A DNA stretch of 64,000 nucleotides from positions 1 through 64,000 of the forward strand of contig NW_025944285.1 of assembly GCF_000764305.2 (NCBI RefSeq). The letters run 5' to 3'. The position numbers were made by a program, and so were the translations under genes. The notes beneath the pieces were generated by a model. That model searched no databases, was not told where the DNA came from, and worked only from the letters and a program-made list of their open reading frames with translations. How positions within the stretch are numbered: the first letter of the stretch is position 1; each line of letters opens with the position of its first letter. Origin of the DNA: Hyalella azteca. Its lineage: Eukaryota > Arthropoda > Malacostraca > Amphipoda > Hyalellidae. Positions 11,921-24,600 of this stretch are shown here, piece after piece.

Positions 11921-14900
11921 GCTGCTGTATAGGACGAAAAGAGATTACTGTAAGAGATTTGTCTAGTGACGCACCGACATTGAGACTCTCAGTTTCGGAA
12001 TAATTGGCAACTTCTGAATTATTGTCCCGTTATCAGACATGAATAACCAACATTTTTCACTTCCGATGCCGAATTGCGATATTTCATAACACAAGTGACA
12101 GTTGAACGTGAACAATTCTGAAATATTCTCGAATTGTTGGATGAATGTTTCAAAGTATGAGCATTAATCGAGCATAAGCATGAATTTACAAAACGCTATG
12201 GGTATGAAGTGATTTTCTGGCGTGTTAAGGTTCGCAAGTATAGCAATTCTGGGTGTAACAAATGTCAAGCCATTAATATCGTGTACAATAGGTTTTAATT
12301 ATTTAAAGGGAGAGTAGAAAAAATGAATAGCACTGCCACTAAATTCAATGCTGATCCAACTGCTTTGCTACCAACATTTTCAAAACATGCCTTAAATTAA
12401 AATAAATTCAGGGGGCTTGTAATGAATATAGATGGAATTTAAGGGTATTAACCGACGAAATATGCCTTGTAGCATATTAATATTAAAGCTAATTTATGAT
12501 GAAGATAGAGAAGTGGATTCATAGTCCTAAGCAGAATGATAATACTTCTGAATAATCATTTTAAATACAATTATTATGGCTTCAATTTTTTTAGCTCATG
12601 AGTAAAAACTCAATATTTTGCTAACAATTGCTTGCATGGCGACATTAGGCAATATGTAGAAATTTTGAAAAATTCTTAGAGAACAACGGTTGTAGAATTC
12701 GTCCAAAAAAGTGAGCACCCCACGAAATCCTGAAAAGAAATCTCTGCGCAGAAGTTGGCCATAGCATCTACATAAAAAATTCCAGTTCTGAGCCTGAATT
12801 TATTTTTTATGGAATAGTTTTAGGTATGACTGATGAAAACAACGCTCTGTGTCACAGTGAGCTATTGTAGTCACCTCTGAGCGTCTTGTTGACTTTTAAT
12901 TTAGCTCACAATCCTTACTCAAGACGTGGATATGCAAACACTCTAATAAGGAGCTGAAAGCCTGCGCTCAATGCTAACTCTGGGCTCGCTAAGTGTTTGT
13001 AGAAGGCTCAGTTGGCTGGCCAGTTTATTTCTCAGTCTCGTTTCAAATTCGACGTTTCGTTGCAATCTTGCGCTGAATATGAAACATTACGTAGGAAATT
13101 ACTGGACATTCGCGCGCGACAGAGAGCAGTAAATGAGCGAGAAAAACATTGCTCGTGTAGAGCATGACGCTATGCTCGGACGTAGTGCGTCTTGCATAAA
13201 TATTTATTTATAAAGACGAATTTATTCATTATTTATTTAAAAATTTATTTATTAATTTTTATTATTATTATTTTTATTTTTTATTTTTATTATTATTTTT
13301 TTATTTATTCTTATTAATTCTTAAATATTTATAGCGATTATTCGAACCTGTGCCCAATAACGTGCTTTCATGAAATGCATAATACGACAAAAATTGTGAA
13401 ACTGAATTAACATATTAAATAATTTTCCGATATAAGTGACCCTACTCTGATCAGCTCAGAGTCTATTTGAATTGCGATGTCTGATCTAATGACCCGTTCC
13501 GATATCAGATAGCGTAATTCAAATCGATTGCGTGAATATAAAATGCATTCTCGCAATATTTATTGGTCGTTCTTGCTTCATTGCTTGACAATCGATTACA
13601 TAAATTCACAGCATGTGCTTGGTCATCAAAATTCATCAAACACTCCCATACGTATATCAAGACTTTCACGGCTATGGTCACTTAACAATTGCATGTCACC
13701 TTGATCGGGACTAAACTGTCTGAAGAATGACAAAATCCTATGTTCAAAGCAATTTTTAGCTCATATCGGACATCAAATGGACAAGTCTTCAGATCTTTAG
13801 ACCAATTGATGCCGCTTATGACACACATTTTGTCATTGTATTTTGAGTGCAGAGGTATACATGCACCAGTGCTCACTGACAATGTCATATCCCCACTTAC
13901 TCTTACGTAAAATATCGAATGTAAAGACAGAATTGCACTAGCTTATTATTTTTAACGAATTCTTAAAACAAAGGAATGATTATTGAGTGCATAATTGATA
14001 CAATAATACATATTAAAAACAAATTTAAAGAAAATAATTTGAACTAGTTGATAATAAATAAATGATAATGTATCAAATGGCTGAAATATCTGGGGCGATG
14101 GATACCGATGAATTCGCCTGACGCCCTACAGTTTTTGTTTTGCTGAAAGAATGCATGGATCATTCGTACTCGTACACTAGAGAAAAATCGTCTAAAATTA
14201 GAAATCTTACAATGAGAATAAATATAAATATTCTATTCCTTTAAAAACATAGAAACTCAAAAGTTTCGCATTTAAGAGTGACTTCTGCAAGTACTTTATT
14301 ACCAGTCAATCAGAAGCAATTACCAGATGGTCAGCCACACTCATAAAAAGATTTGTTTTCAGTACATTTTCTTATTAAATCAATTTTTTATTCATATTAC
14401 AAATTCCAGCAACTGTTGAGCAGCTTTCTTCTGATTAGATTGGCAGTAGGCCATCTGCCATATGCATAGACCTTCATCACTCCCAATGATTTAGGATTGA
14501 CATATCAGCTTGATATATATTTCAAACGCCAAATTTGATCAAAGATTATAAGCCTGCAACAAAATATTTCAAATCTGAGCATGAATATGCAATTAAAATT
14601 ATTTTGTACCTACTGTTGCGAGGCGAGCTACAAAAATGTTGGTTCTTCGCTTACTTCAATTATTCAGTTTAGACAATTTTTCAGTTTCTTGGATAGATTG
14701 GTAGCAGCTTTTGGAAGGACCTAGATTAAGGATTTTGCTAATTATATGTTACAAATGTTTATAGTAATATTACGTACACCAAAATTTGTTTTACTTAGAT
14801 ATTCTTAACTTGAGACTCAGTTCTTGAGATTTTTTCATTAACTTTTTTATACATGGTAAAAATATTAATGGTTTATGACGCATTCTGAGTTTAGGCCGTT

Positions 14901-16758
14901 ATATTAAGACGACTTCAACAAAAGCGCTCAATGAAATCGAGTTTACTGGATGATGGAATTTTCATGCCGAGGTGTAACTGCCCGGTAGCAAATTATGAAT
15001 CCCATTAGCCCAAGTAGTCACAATGCATGTCTGAGATTTTTCTTCAATGCCAAATTATGTCCACCCCATCACAGTGTAATCACATGGGCAGGTCGTAAAA
15101 TAGTTATTCGAGACACTGAAGTGCATAGTGCTTCAAAGTGTTTAGTGCAATCAAAGCTCTCTCGTGCTTCCAACAAGCATACGGCTTTCGGTCAAGTAGT
15201 AGAGCAGAAATACAAAGTGTCAACTTCAAAATTAGAGGGCAAACTGTAAAGAATGATAACAGTATCGTGGAAGTAGTTGAATGACTCAGAGAATCGAAAC
15301 TCATTATTTTAAAACCTATTAAATATTTATTTAAACTGTAACCTGTAAAATGCAAGAATAACTGAGTATCCCGCGTAAACATCATAGGAGCTCTGCACAG
15401 CAATATGTGTGCAGAACAGAATATCTGCAGAGCTGCTCACAAAAATATGAAATCAAGTCAAATTTAAAATCTGAAGATTAAAATATATATAAAAAATCAA
15501 ATTTTGTGCTTCACACAAAAAAGAAAAGAGGATCACAATACTCTAGAGCTCTGAACGTCGGAGTTTCAACTCTTTTCAGCGGTACCAACTTCGTCTGAAT
15601 TCCGCGCTAGTAGCGCCACAAGTTTGTGAAGAAACCCTTAAATTCTTGGCTGTGTATGCAAATCTCTTCAGGACTTGTTCAAGTAATTCAGTCTTGAGCA
15701 GCAGCATAGGGAACACTGCCTTAACACTCTTGCAGAGTGCCGGACTCTTCTCAAAATGAGTGTAAACGTCTCATTTCACTACAAATTATCTAACAAATTT
15801 TTTCGGATTTGTGACATTTGAATTCATGTCTCAAAGATACAAGACATTTCACTGCAAAAGTCATTGTTTAGCGAGATGGACTCGTCATTCTCATAAGTGC
15901 ATTGTGGGGTCTCAAAACACGTCGTGTGTCGGCAACAATGCGTCGACTCAAACTTGTTCCTTGTGTTAGTGAGATGAGGTCGCCGCTAGTCAGCAGGCTG
16001 ACAAAAGCACGATTTAGCATAATGCATTTATGAATTAAAATAATGAATCAAGATATTTTACGCATGAATATGTTTGTCTTGAACAAGAAGAAGTATTCTA
16101 GAATGGTGAGTTACGCGCGATGCTTGAAATTTTTTATTATTTTGGAATTTATTGGACCGGATGTAAACAGTCAATATTGCATGACTTCCTGCTGCAGCCT
16201 AATGTTTTTAAACTTATTTAGCGCGTAAACTGATGAGCCAAAACATTTAAAACGCTAATATATACCAAGATGAAATTCATTCAAATGCATTCAGTCTGTA
16301 TATCATCTCGCGTGAAGAAAATTTACGTTCATTATACGAAGTAGAAGTCATTATCAGTCCGAAGTTCGCCATCAAATTGACGGTTCTTTGGCAAGTTGAG
16401 TGAACTTCCTTCTCCTAGACTTTGGAAGACAGAAAGTTTCTATTTGCTTCAACAGAAGGTGCACCTGCCACAGTAACGGGGACATCGCAAAAGCAGCAGC
16501 AGTACGGTTGTACTTGAAATGTTTTGACCTGTCCACTCTTTGCATAACAGCGCTTAAATAGCGTAGCAGTGTGACATCATTTTTTTTGTCAGATTGTTGA
16601 TGAATCCATGTTTAAATCTAAGCTAGCTATATGAGTCTGATTCAAGTATATACCTACTATTGTAACGAAACGAAAATGCTCGATACGACACCAGACAAGC
16701 ATAGATGAATGCAGGTAAGTTAGAATAGCTGAAAGTCACGCTGCCGGTTTTTTATGTA
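11921..16758. other. AT-rich non-coding sequence with a T/A low-complexity tract
   Basis: No gene recognised in this 4.8 kb. The interval 13,195-13,330 is an ATTT/TTA-type simple-sequence tract. Two small open frames near 15.0-15.4 kb overlap antisense to each other and look like chance frames. Confidence 0.5.
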
Positions 16759-16760
16759 TA

Positions 16761-17227
16761 GGGTAACATGGGGCAGCGAGCCCACTGCGGGTCACGGGCC
16801 CATAGCGGGTTTCTCGCTAAGTATGGCAGATATTGGATTCAAGTTATGGTCCTTATGGATATGATTTTTGAGTTGTTAATAAATGAATGTCATTTTTTAT
16901 TACATTTTTCTTATTTTTAACTGTAAAGTGTTGTTTTATCATTTTTAAACGAAAAATATGCAATTGTGGTAAAGGGACCAAGGGTGGGCGAATTGCCCCA
17001 AGCCCATGGGCCCATTGCCCCAGGGGTGGGGCAATGGGCCCATTTTGACACTTTTTACAAAATAGTGTTTCATAAAAAATTGAATAACTCTATAGGCGTC
17101 TAATTCACATCATACATTCCTCATTAGTTGCACCTTTAAACAAAACAAAGAACCACCTCGTATCAATTAAAATTTCATCAAAAATTTAGTTTAAAAAAAG
17201 TGGGGGGCGCGCTGCCCCACGTTACCC
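16761..17227. mobile_element. 467-bp non-autonomous TA-flanked DNA element (GGGTAACATGGGGCAGCG ends)
   Basis: The left end GGGTAACATGGGGCAGCG pairs with the right end CGCTGCCCCACGTTACCC as an inverted repeat, and TA dinucleotides flank both ends (16,759-60 and 17,228-29). TA duplication with inverted ends points to the Tc1/mariner/pogo superfamily. It contains no coding capacity. Outer segments are near-identical to the longer element at 35,482-36,765, so it looks like an internal-deletion derivative. The right half contains a G/C-rich CCCATGGGCCCATTGCCCC region with a nearby inverse copy that can fold. Confidence 0.9.
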
Positions 17228-17229
17228 TA

Positions 17230-17881
17230 CTAACACGCTTGTACTAACTTGATGTACTAATCAGCATATTAATGTACTAACCCTATTTTGTCTATCGCAT
17301 GTAATCAATACAAATTATGCACAAGAAAATTATTGTTGCCAGAAAATAGAAAAAGAGAAAAGTAATGCTAATCTAAAAGTTCTTTCTTCTTGTATACCCT
17401 TCGAATGCCTGCTTACGACGATAAACCTTTGTTTTAATGCATTAACAATAACACTTGTCTCCAGTTCCGGCGTTTTTTATCTAGAAATCACACGAAGAAT
17501 CTGAAAATAGATCTCTTTTCGAAAGAAGTCTCTTGTATCAGTCAGCTAGAAAGTCAAAAGGCTATTTCCGCAAGTTTCCTCTCGACTTTGACTTAAATTG
17601 CAGGTGACAAAGCTAACAAGAATTTGCATACGTTAGAAAGGCCGAACGAGACGTATCGTCGCTGGCAATTTGGCTTGCAGCTGAAGTATCGAAAGGGAAA
17701 AAGTTGAGGTTTTGGTTGATCTGCACTGTGTATCAGATACATTCCTTGACTTCTCATATTTTTCCGGGAATTATTCGAAACTTTGGAACTTATTTGAAGT
17801 TCACACTATAATGGACGTTGAAAAGGATAAAAGTAAGGAGTGAACATGATTATTGAACAATAAAATATATAGGTACATATA
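17230..17881. other. Spacer between two DNA elements
   Basis: No gene or repeat recognised between the TA-flanked element and the maT-like element. Confidence 0.5.
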
Positions 17882-17907
17882 CAGGGTCCGCCATATTTAT
17901 GGCAACG
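17882..17907 (+). repeat. Left terminal inverted repeat of the maT-like element
   Basis: Starts CAGGGTCCGCCATATTTATG, preceded by TA. It is the inverse of 19,143-19,168 with one mismatch. Confidence 0.92.
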
Positions 17908-18005
17908 CATGTTTTTTGTTATTTCTCGATGAAACAAACAGGTGCATTGTTTTTTTATTGGATGAGCTTGTAGCCAAGAAATACCTAAGCAATTCTTAGA
18001 CATAT

Positions 18006-19016
18006 TTATTCAATATGACCACCCTTATTTTTAATGACGGCCTCCAATCTACGCGGGAAAGCTTTACAGGAGACGACGCATTTCTTGAGGGATCAAGTCC
18101 CATTCTCTTTTCAATTTAGACTTCAAACTATCCAAAGAATCGTAAGGTATTCTGCAGACCCTACTCTCTAAAATAACCCACACAGAAAAGTCGAGAGAAT
18201 TCAAATCAGGGCTTCCTGAGGGCCATTCATTTTTGCTAATGAACGCTGGGATGTGACCCTGAATCCAGTTTTGAGTCATGTTTGAGCCATGTGATGGGGC
18301 AGAGTCTTGTTGAAAACTCCATGGTGAGCCGTTGAAATGTTTACGGGCCCAAGGTAACAACACAGATTCCAAAATGTCCGAAATGTATCGCTGGCTGTTC
18401 AGTTTCACTCCTGAGGGGACAAAAACGAGTAGGGACCTCCCAGTGGCGGTTAACGCGGCCCAAACCATCACGAACATGGGATTTTGACGTCTTGTTGCTG
18501 TTCTGGTTGCCCCATATCCATCCCGACCCCAAACTCTGTCATTTTGACGGTTAACGCTTTGTTCAATGTCAAATTTTTCCTCGTCACTGAACACCAAGTT
18601 GGGCAGCGTGCAATCCTCAATGAGATCCAGAATGTGCTGGCATCTTTCGAGCCTCATTCGTTCATGACGGTCTGTTAGTTCATGCATTGTTTGCATCTTG
18701 TAAGGGCAGGTTTTGAGGTCATCTTTGAGGACTCTATATACGCATTGATGTCTGACTGACTCCTGCTCTGCAGCCAATTTTGCAGCTGAGCGACGAGGGT
18801 TTCTCCTCAACTTCTTACTCGTGTTTTTGACCAATTGTTTTCTTCGGACACTTCATTTCCTTCCTTGACCAGGTTGATTGCATGTTTCACCAGTTTCCTT
18901 AAATTTTTTACTACCTTCCACTCAGTATCACGACGAATTTGGAGCTTTTCTGCAATGACTGAATTACTTTTGACCTTTTCATGAAGGGTTACAATTGCAT
19001 TTCTATCTACTGCCAT
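18006..19016 (-). pseudogene. maT-like transposase pseudogene (IS630/Tc1/mariner)
   Basis: The N-terminal part (18,807-19,016) begins MAVDRNAIVTLHEKVKSN and resembles the first helix-turn-helix of this family. After a frameshift near 18,830 the frame continues with a second DNA-binding half (RRNPRRSAAKLA) and the catalytic core: VFSDEEKFD, QQDSAPSH and SPDLNSLDF. Counting 37 residues between the second and third aspartates gives a DD37D signature, which is the maT type. A second frame break near 18,070 separates IPQEM from the typical C-terminal PRRLEAVIKNKGGHIE, ending in TAA at 18,006. With two breaks the copy is non-functional, although all catalytic aspartates remain readable. Confidence 0.92.
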
Positions 19017-19142
19017 ATGTAATAGTAGATTTAGACATCTTAGACTTCTGCAATATAAAATAGATGAATTAATAGATGATATTAAGCCTCATTATAAAAG
19101 AAAAGTCTCCTAGAAACCAATTTATTGTATATAGCAAACATC

Positions 19143-19168
19143 CGTTGCCATATATATGGCGGACCCTG
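19143..19168 (-). repeat. Right terminal inverted repeat of the maT-like element
   Basis: Ends ..ATATGGCGGACCCTG. It is the inverse of the left end with one mismatch. The following bases are AA rather than the expected TA. Confidence 0.92.
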
Positions 19169-21520
19169 AATACGAGTTTATTTTCCCCCTATTTACTATT
19201 TATTTCCCTTATTTACTATTTACAATTACTATTCAGTAATTATGCTAATTGCTTTGCTCCTATTATGAGGAAAAATCAACACTTAAGAGGTTCACCTGAC
19301 TTTCATCAATGTCAACACTGTAGCTTAGACATTCGTATACAAATTGTTAGGCGCCAAGCCCACGAAAACAGAGCACGAAGGACAATTTTAACTCTAAGCA
19401 GGACTTGTTGCATTGATTGTCAAGTAACGAATATCTGAGTCATTTTGATTATCTGAATTTTCAGCTTTTGGGCAATACTTTCTGACCAATTAAAGAATCT
19501 GTGTCGACTTCAAAATATGAAACCATTTCGTGCCGAAATGAAAGAAGCAGTCATAATAGATCAATTTAATTGAAGATTTGGAATCAATTTAAAGTTAAAC
19601 CGAAATTTTCGCTAGAGCATTTTGAACGGCCAAAAGGCAATGTTTACTTACATACAAATACAATACGAAGCAGAAGTAAGGTTCACTATTCGGTGAACCA
19701 CGCGAACAATTGCAACTAAATTGTTACATCTCCAGCCCATCTCATGCCATGGCGGCCAGTAAAGACGCCGACAGCGAGGCCATATGAGAACATGTTTCAC
19801 ACTGAGACACTGAGCTGCAGTCTCCTTCATCACAATCTCTAATGGGAAATTACGGGACCGCATTTACTGCAATCACGAATGCAGAAAGGGTGGGTGATTC
19901 TCATTGTAAACGAATGTTTATCATAGAATGTCAGCTGTTGCTAATTCTATCAAAATTGTTGACAACGAAATTATCGGTTGAATTTGATGCCACAAATTCT
20001 AAGTAAAAAGAGAAGCACGATATTCAGGACTCAGCTTTCAAATTGTCCCTTATAATTATCTATTGTTTATTTCGATAGAAGAGCCCAGCAAGACAAACAA
20101 CACGATAAGCATATGGCGCTAAATGTTACTCGGTATATAACCTCCATACAAGATAGTTAGCATTATTATGAGTCATCAGGTGTAACCTGAAATAGACTCA
20201 TGCTGCAAAACATTTAATGAATAAAATGCAAACATATTACCGCTAAATAACATTATATATGCTAAGCAAACATAATACAAATTGTTACTATTAAAAATAA
20301 CAAAATTTCGTCTCTGAAACTAATTCAGAATAATTGGAGTTTACAGTCAGCTCTCAAAATTTCAAAACCTTTGTTATAGTGGGAATGACCAGAAACAAGT
20401 TAAGCGAAAATTGTTATTACGAGAGTATTGACATGAAAAAGAGTTTCATTAATTATTTCTAGGTTTGAGATTCTTGACTTCATCAAGTATTAACTTTTTA
20501 GACTGCCTATACAATTTGTCAGTGCGTGTTTGAAGAATGTGGTTGTCATGATGTCGACAATCCATATACCGTTTTACCGTAAATTACGGAGCCCTTATCT
20601 AAATCCATGTACAAAGAAGAGGTGAAATTTCAGAAAGCTAATTCGTTTATCGGTTGTTGCTTGACAGACGATCTTCAATTTTCAATTAAATGATCAAATT
20701 TCCAGAGATGCCGTATCAAGTATATTATCGTTCGTCTTATTGCGCAAGAAAGCTATAATGCTAAGGATAAACTTATCATTCACATGTATGGTGAACCCTG
20801 ATATTCCAATAGAGATTCCACAAACAATATGAAAAAATCAATCTGCAAGAATTGTAAGGAAAATGAAAACTGAATTGGTCCGTCATTTTGCCCAGTACAT
20901 TATGGAAAAACGTAGCTCAGCAAATTTCTGAAATCAGTTTTTGATCTACGTGAGTCTAATAAATAAATAGAGTGGGGTCCTATCGAAATATTGGCCTGAC
21001 GAATATATAGGTAGTATGCTTCTGACAAATAGCTGAAATAGGTTGTGTAGGTCATGTTTTTCTTAACTTAACTAAAAGCGAGCACGTTTTCTGTATTATT
21101 CTTAGTGCCCAAATAAAAGATTATTCCAATAATTCCTGAATAAAAATCTCGTGCATGCAGCGACAAATAGTTTGGGACGTTATGTATGTAAATACTAAAT
21201 TTTCTCAGCTTGACAAAAATTAGCAAAATAAAACTACAATAATTTTTCTACTGGAAAAATTACTCAAATTCCGGAGAAGAAACGTATAGACTTTTTAAGC
21301 GTTCATTGCCGCGAAACGAAAAAAAAAACATTAGAATATATACAAACATGCCAAGATGCGCGGATGAGTTGTTTAATGCTTCACTTCTTACATCAATTTG
21401 TCGGAGCTGGGATTTTACGAGATTCGATCTTTCAGTATATTCCTGTTATCTCGTTTCCAGTTGATTAAGCGTGTTGAAAATAATCGGGCTCTTATTGAGC
21501 GGCCGCTGATATTTGGCTGT
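19169..21520. other. AT-rich non-coding sequence
   Basis: Short frames only, with no recognisable exon, RNA gene or transposon end. Confidence 0.5.
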
Positions 21521-21619
21521 GGTTGATTCACTAATGAGTGAATCATTAATTATTTCTAGGTTGATTCACTAATGAGTGAATCATTAATTATTTCTAGGTT
21601 GATTCACTAATGAGTGAAT
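21521..21619. repeat. 38-bp tandem repeat, 2.6 copies, each with a palindrome
   Basis: Units at 21,521, 21,559 and 21,597 each contain GATTCACTAATGAGTGAATC, an 8-bp inverted repeat around a 4-nt loop, followed by an ATTAATTATTTCTAGG spacer. The copies are essentially identical, so the array is recent. Confidence 0.93.
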
Positions 21620-24600
21620 ACACGACAACGCGAGCTGTGTTAATACGCAGCTAGCGGCGGCACGGAGACGTGGACATTACCGGCTTCATGTGTGGGGACT
21701 TAAGATGCGGCAGAGATGGTGGAATTCTGGTCACGAACAACCGAGGTTACCAGGAATTATAAGCGCCGAGTTATTGCACTGACAAGAATAGCCTGGCCGG
21801 TCGTTTCATCTTCCGCGCTCGTCTCATTCGTAGTGGCACCAGTTGCCTTCAAGCTTATAATACAGTGGAATAACACCATGCGGATATGTCTTTTTCTCCA
21901 GTTCATGCATCACCCCTTGATATGTATTTCTCTTCTGAGTACGCTTCATTTTTTTTATCTGCTCTTTTTACAGTCTACCACATTCCTTGGTCCCAAGCTC
22001 AGGATTCTTTACGTGATCTCAACCGTCCATGGCTCCGATGCAAACCCAGGACGAATTGGGGATAAATGCTGGGGATTTATTCGCTTTCATGTCATTCCGC
22101 ATTTCGGCCGTACTGGAAATGAGGCTTTTAGATTTGATACCTCCAATCTGATTTGTGTCCGTATGAATTTTATTATCTGTTTCAAAAACTGCAATATTCT
22201 AATTATGCAGGGAATTTTAGAATATTATTACAAAACCTACGAAAATTTGAACTCCATATTTTGTATAAGAGGCTAAGTTTACATTATGCTGAAGGACGTA
22301 ATGCTGCTTCAAATTATGATGATGAGTACAAACAACAGAAACCTATCAAGCTTGTATTTGACTACAACAACCCGCCTGATAGTTTTTTGATACGATCAAA
22401 ATTATGGCCTTCAACTTCACCAATAATTTTCTAACAAGTGGACATTATCAAGATAAATTCTCGATTTTCGACCTAAATGATTTCTGCCGCGAATTAAAGT
22501 TTAAAAAGTTATTTCATTTCTTTTCAGTTATTTTTTCTTCATTTCAAAAGAATGATAAGAAACTCGATTGAATCTAAATATGTTTTGTTGATTTCCTACT
22601 TTCGTGAAATCTAGTATGTGTTTAATGAATACTAAATAATAAAATTCTTTCCACAGCACCGCATAATGTTACAGTATAATTATGATTTAAATATAGTTAA
22701 GTTTTCTAGAATCGACATTTAGCAACCATTCATCGAAGCATCACTCGCAGTCTCTCAAAGCTTGCAGCTGAAGGGCTAATTAATTAAATGATAAATCACT
22801 TCCATCGGCAATGCTCAATTATAATATAAAGTTATTGCAGCTTTTGATAAATAACATTAATTTGATGCACCTTATCTCATCTACTAACCAAGCGTCTAAA
22901 GTGACGATGAAAGCACCTGAAAATGCCTAGAATCACAAATAACTAGAAGAATTTTGGTTGAGCGGAACATTTTTGCTTGATGGAATTGTTCTTCACAGGG
23001 AAAATGTAACATTGTTCGTCATATTTATTACGGAGAAAGTGTGTAACGTTTCAACGGATATGCTATGCCGAAGATACCTACGATCGAGATTTTGACTTCG
23101 TTTGTTTTAGTAAAGGCATTTTTAACCGTCAGTGAGTGAAAATGAATCTTTCAGGTAGGCTAATATTATTAAAAGGTTGGACGAGTTAATTGATATTTGT
23201 AATTAAAAGTTAGCGGCATGTACGAAGAGTTTTAATTCCCTTCGTCCGTAATATAAGCTTTGACAGCAAGTAAGTTAAAGCGACGGCAACGGCGACGAAA
23301 GCAAGGGAAGAGATTCTTTTGAGATAACCGCATTTGTGGGCGGTAATAAATTCTCCAGGAGGAAAGAGCCTTCTGGCGCCCAAGATTGGATTAAGATATT
23401 TTCTGGCTACTTAAGAACTCGGGCTGCTGGAAGTCGTAGAGCTCAACACGTTATGCTCTCGATAAGCAATTTTGGCCGTGTACCATTAGGCTAGAGATCA
23501 GGTAAACTTAATTTGCCAGGAAATCGAATATTTACGTCGTTATATGTAAAAAGAGTATTACTACAAGGCACTCAATATAAGAAACATATAGTATGTATGC
23601 ACTCCTGCATGGCATAAATAGCAAATATTACCAGGCACCCAGTATAACAAAACAAATATGTATGCTTGCACGAAATTCAATTGTATTTGTAATAGCTTAA
23701 ATTCAAGGTAAATATAAGTCTGGGTTTTTGACGAAATTATGGTACAGACTACTGTAACACTTATAAGTGATCTAAATTTATTAAAAGATTTTACATTCAA
23801 TGATGAAAGCCAAATTTTAAAGTTTTTGCTTGAAATCAACTCTTGTTTGAAGGCAGATACTTAAGCAACAAATAAAATTTTGCTGTTAGTTTAGAATGTT
23901 TTGCGCGAACATAAAACTTTCTCATCACGCATGTAATGAATTAACATTGCAATGTTTCATTAATACCATAAAACAATTTTGGTGAATTTTTCCTTTCTCG
24001 AAAACATAACATCATTCAGGGACGAATTTTTTCGAGTGAAGTGATTGAGGAACATGGCAGACGCCAATGAATGATGTTTTTATCGATATTTTATAAGTCT
24101 TATGCCGCATAAAATAAATAAAATAGTAACCGAAGGCCTCTAAATTACCTACAATTGAACATTATGTCAACTACTATGCGATAGATTTAAACACAGCAGC
24201 ATTACGTCAACAACTCACGAGTTTAAAACATCGACTATCATGTATCCTTCACTATTCCACTCTTCTGGGCGATTTAAGAATGCCAAACGTGTAAGATATC
24301 ATCCCCATCAGCAAAATATTTCATGATAATGCTTGATAACTGCTGGGTTCCCCATGCAAAATGATACAAATTTCAAGTTAATTTCAGAATCATTTGCCAT
24401 GGCTCAGGGTCGTCCCAGTAACTCGTTACACTCGTTTAAAATTTCTGCTTCAAATATCCTGCCATACAAGAATGGAAAGTTTGGCCATTACGTTGTCCAG
24501 GGCAGCAACCAAATGGGACAAGCGCAAATAGAGCGCGCAAAAAGTGACTACAACGACCATCTGCCGAGCCTTTTGCTTCCTAAGCGAACTCTTGTGAATA

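Larger units (their letters stand above)
17882..19168 (-). mobile_element. 1,287-bp maT-like (DD37D) Tc1/mariner transposon, inactivated
   Basis: The 26-bp ends CAGGGTCCGCCATATTTATG.. (17,882-17,907) and its inverse at 19,143-19,168 match at all but one position. The left flank is TA; the right flank reads AA, which may be a mutated copy of the TA target duplication. Between them lies one minus-strand transposase frame with the mariner-type DDE/D core. Length and layout fit an otherwise full-length element, but frame breaks show the copy cannot make an intact transposase. Confidence 0.93.

Noticed and set aside
21716..22276. 186-codon plus-strand ORF
   Set aside because: It is the longest open frame outside repeats and known genes, but no motif, splice or codon-bias support was found, so it is left as a note rather than a gene.
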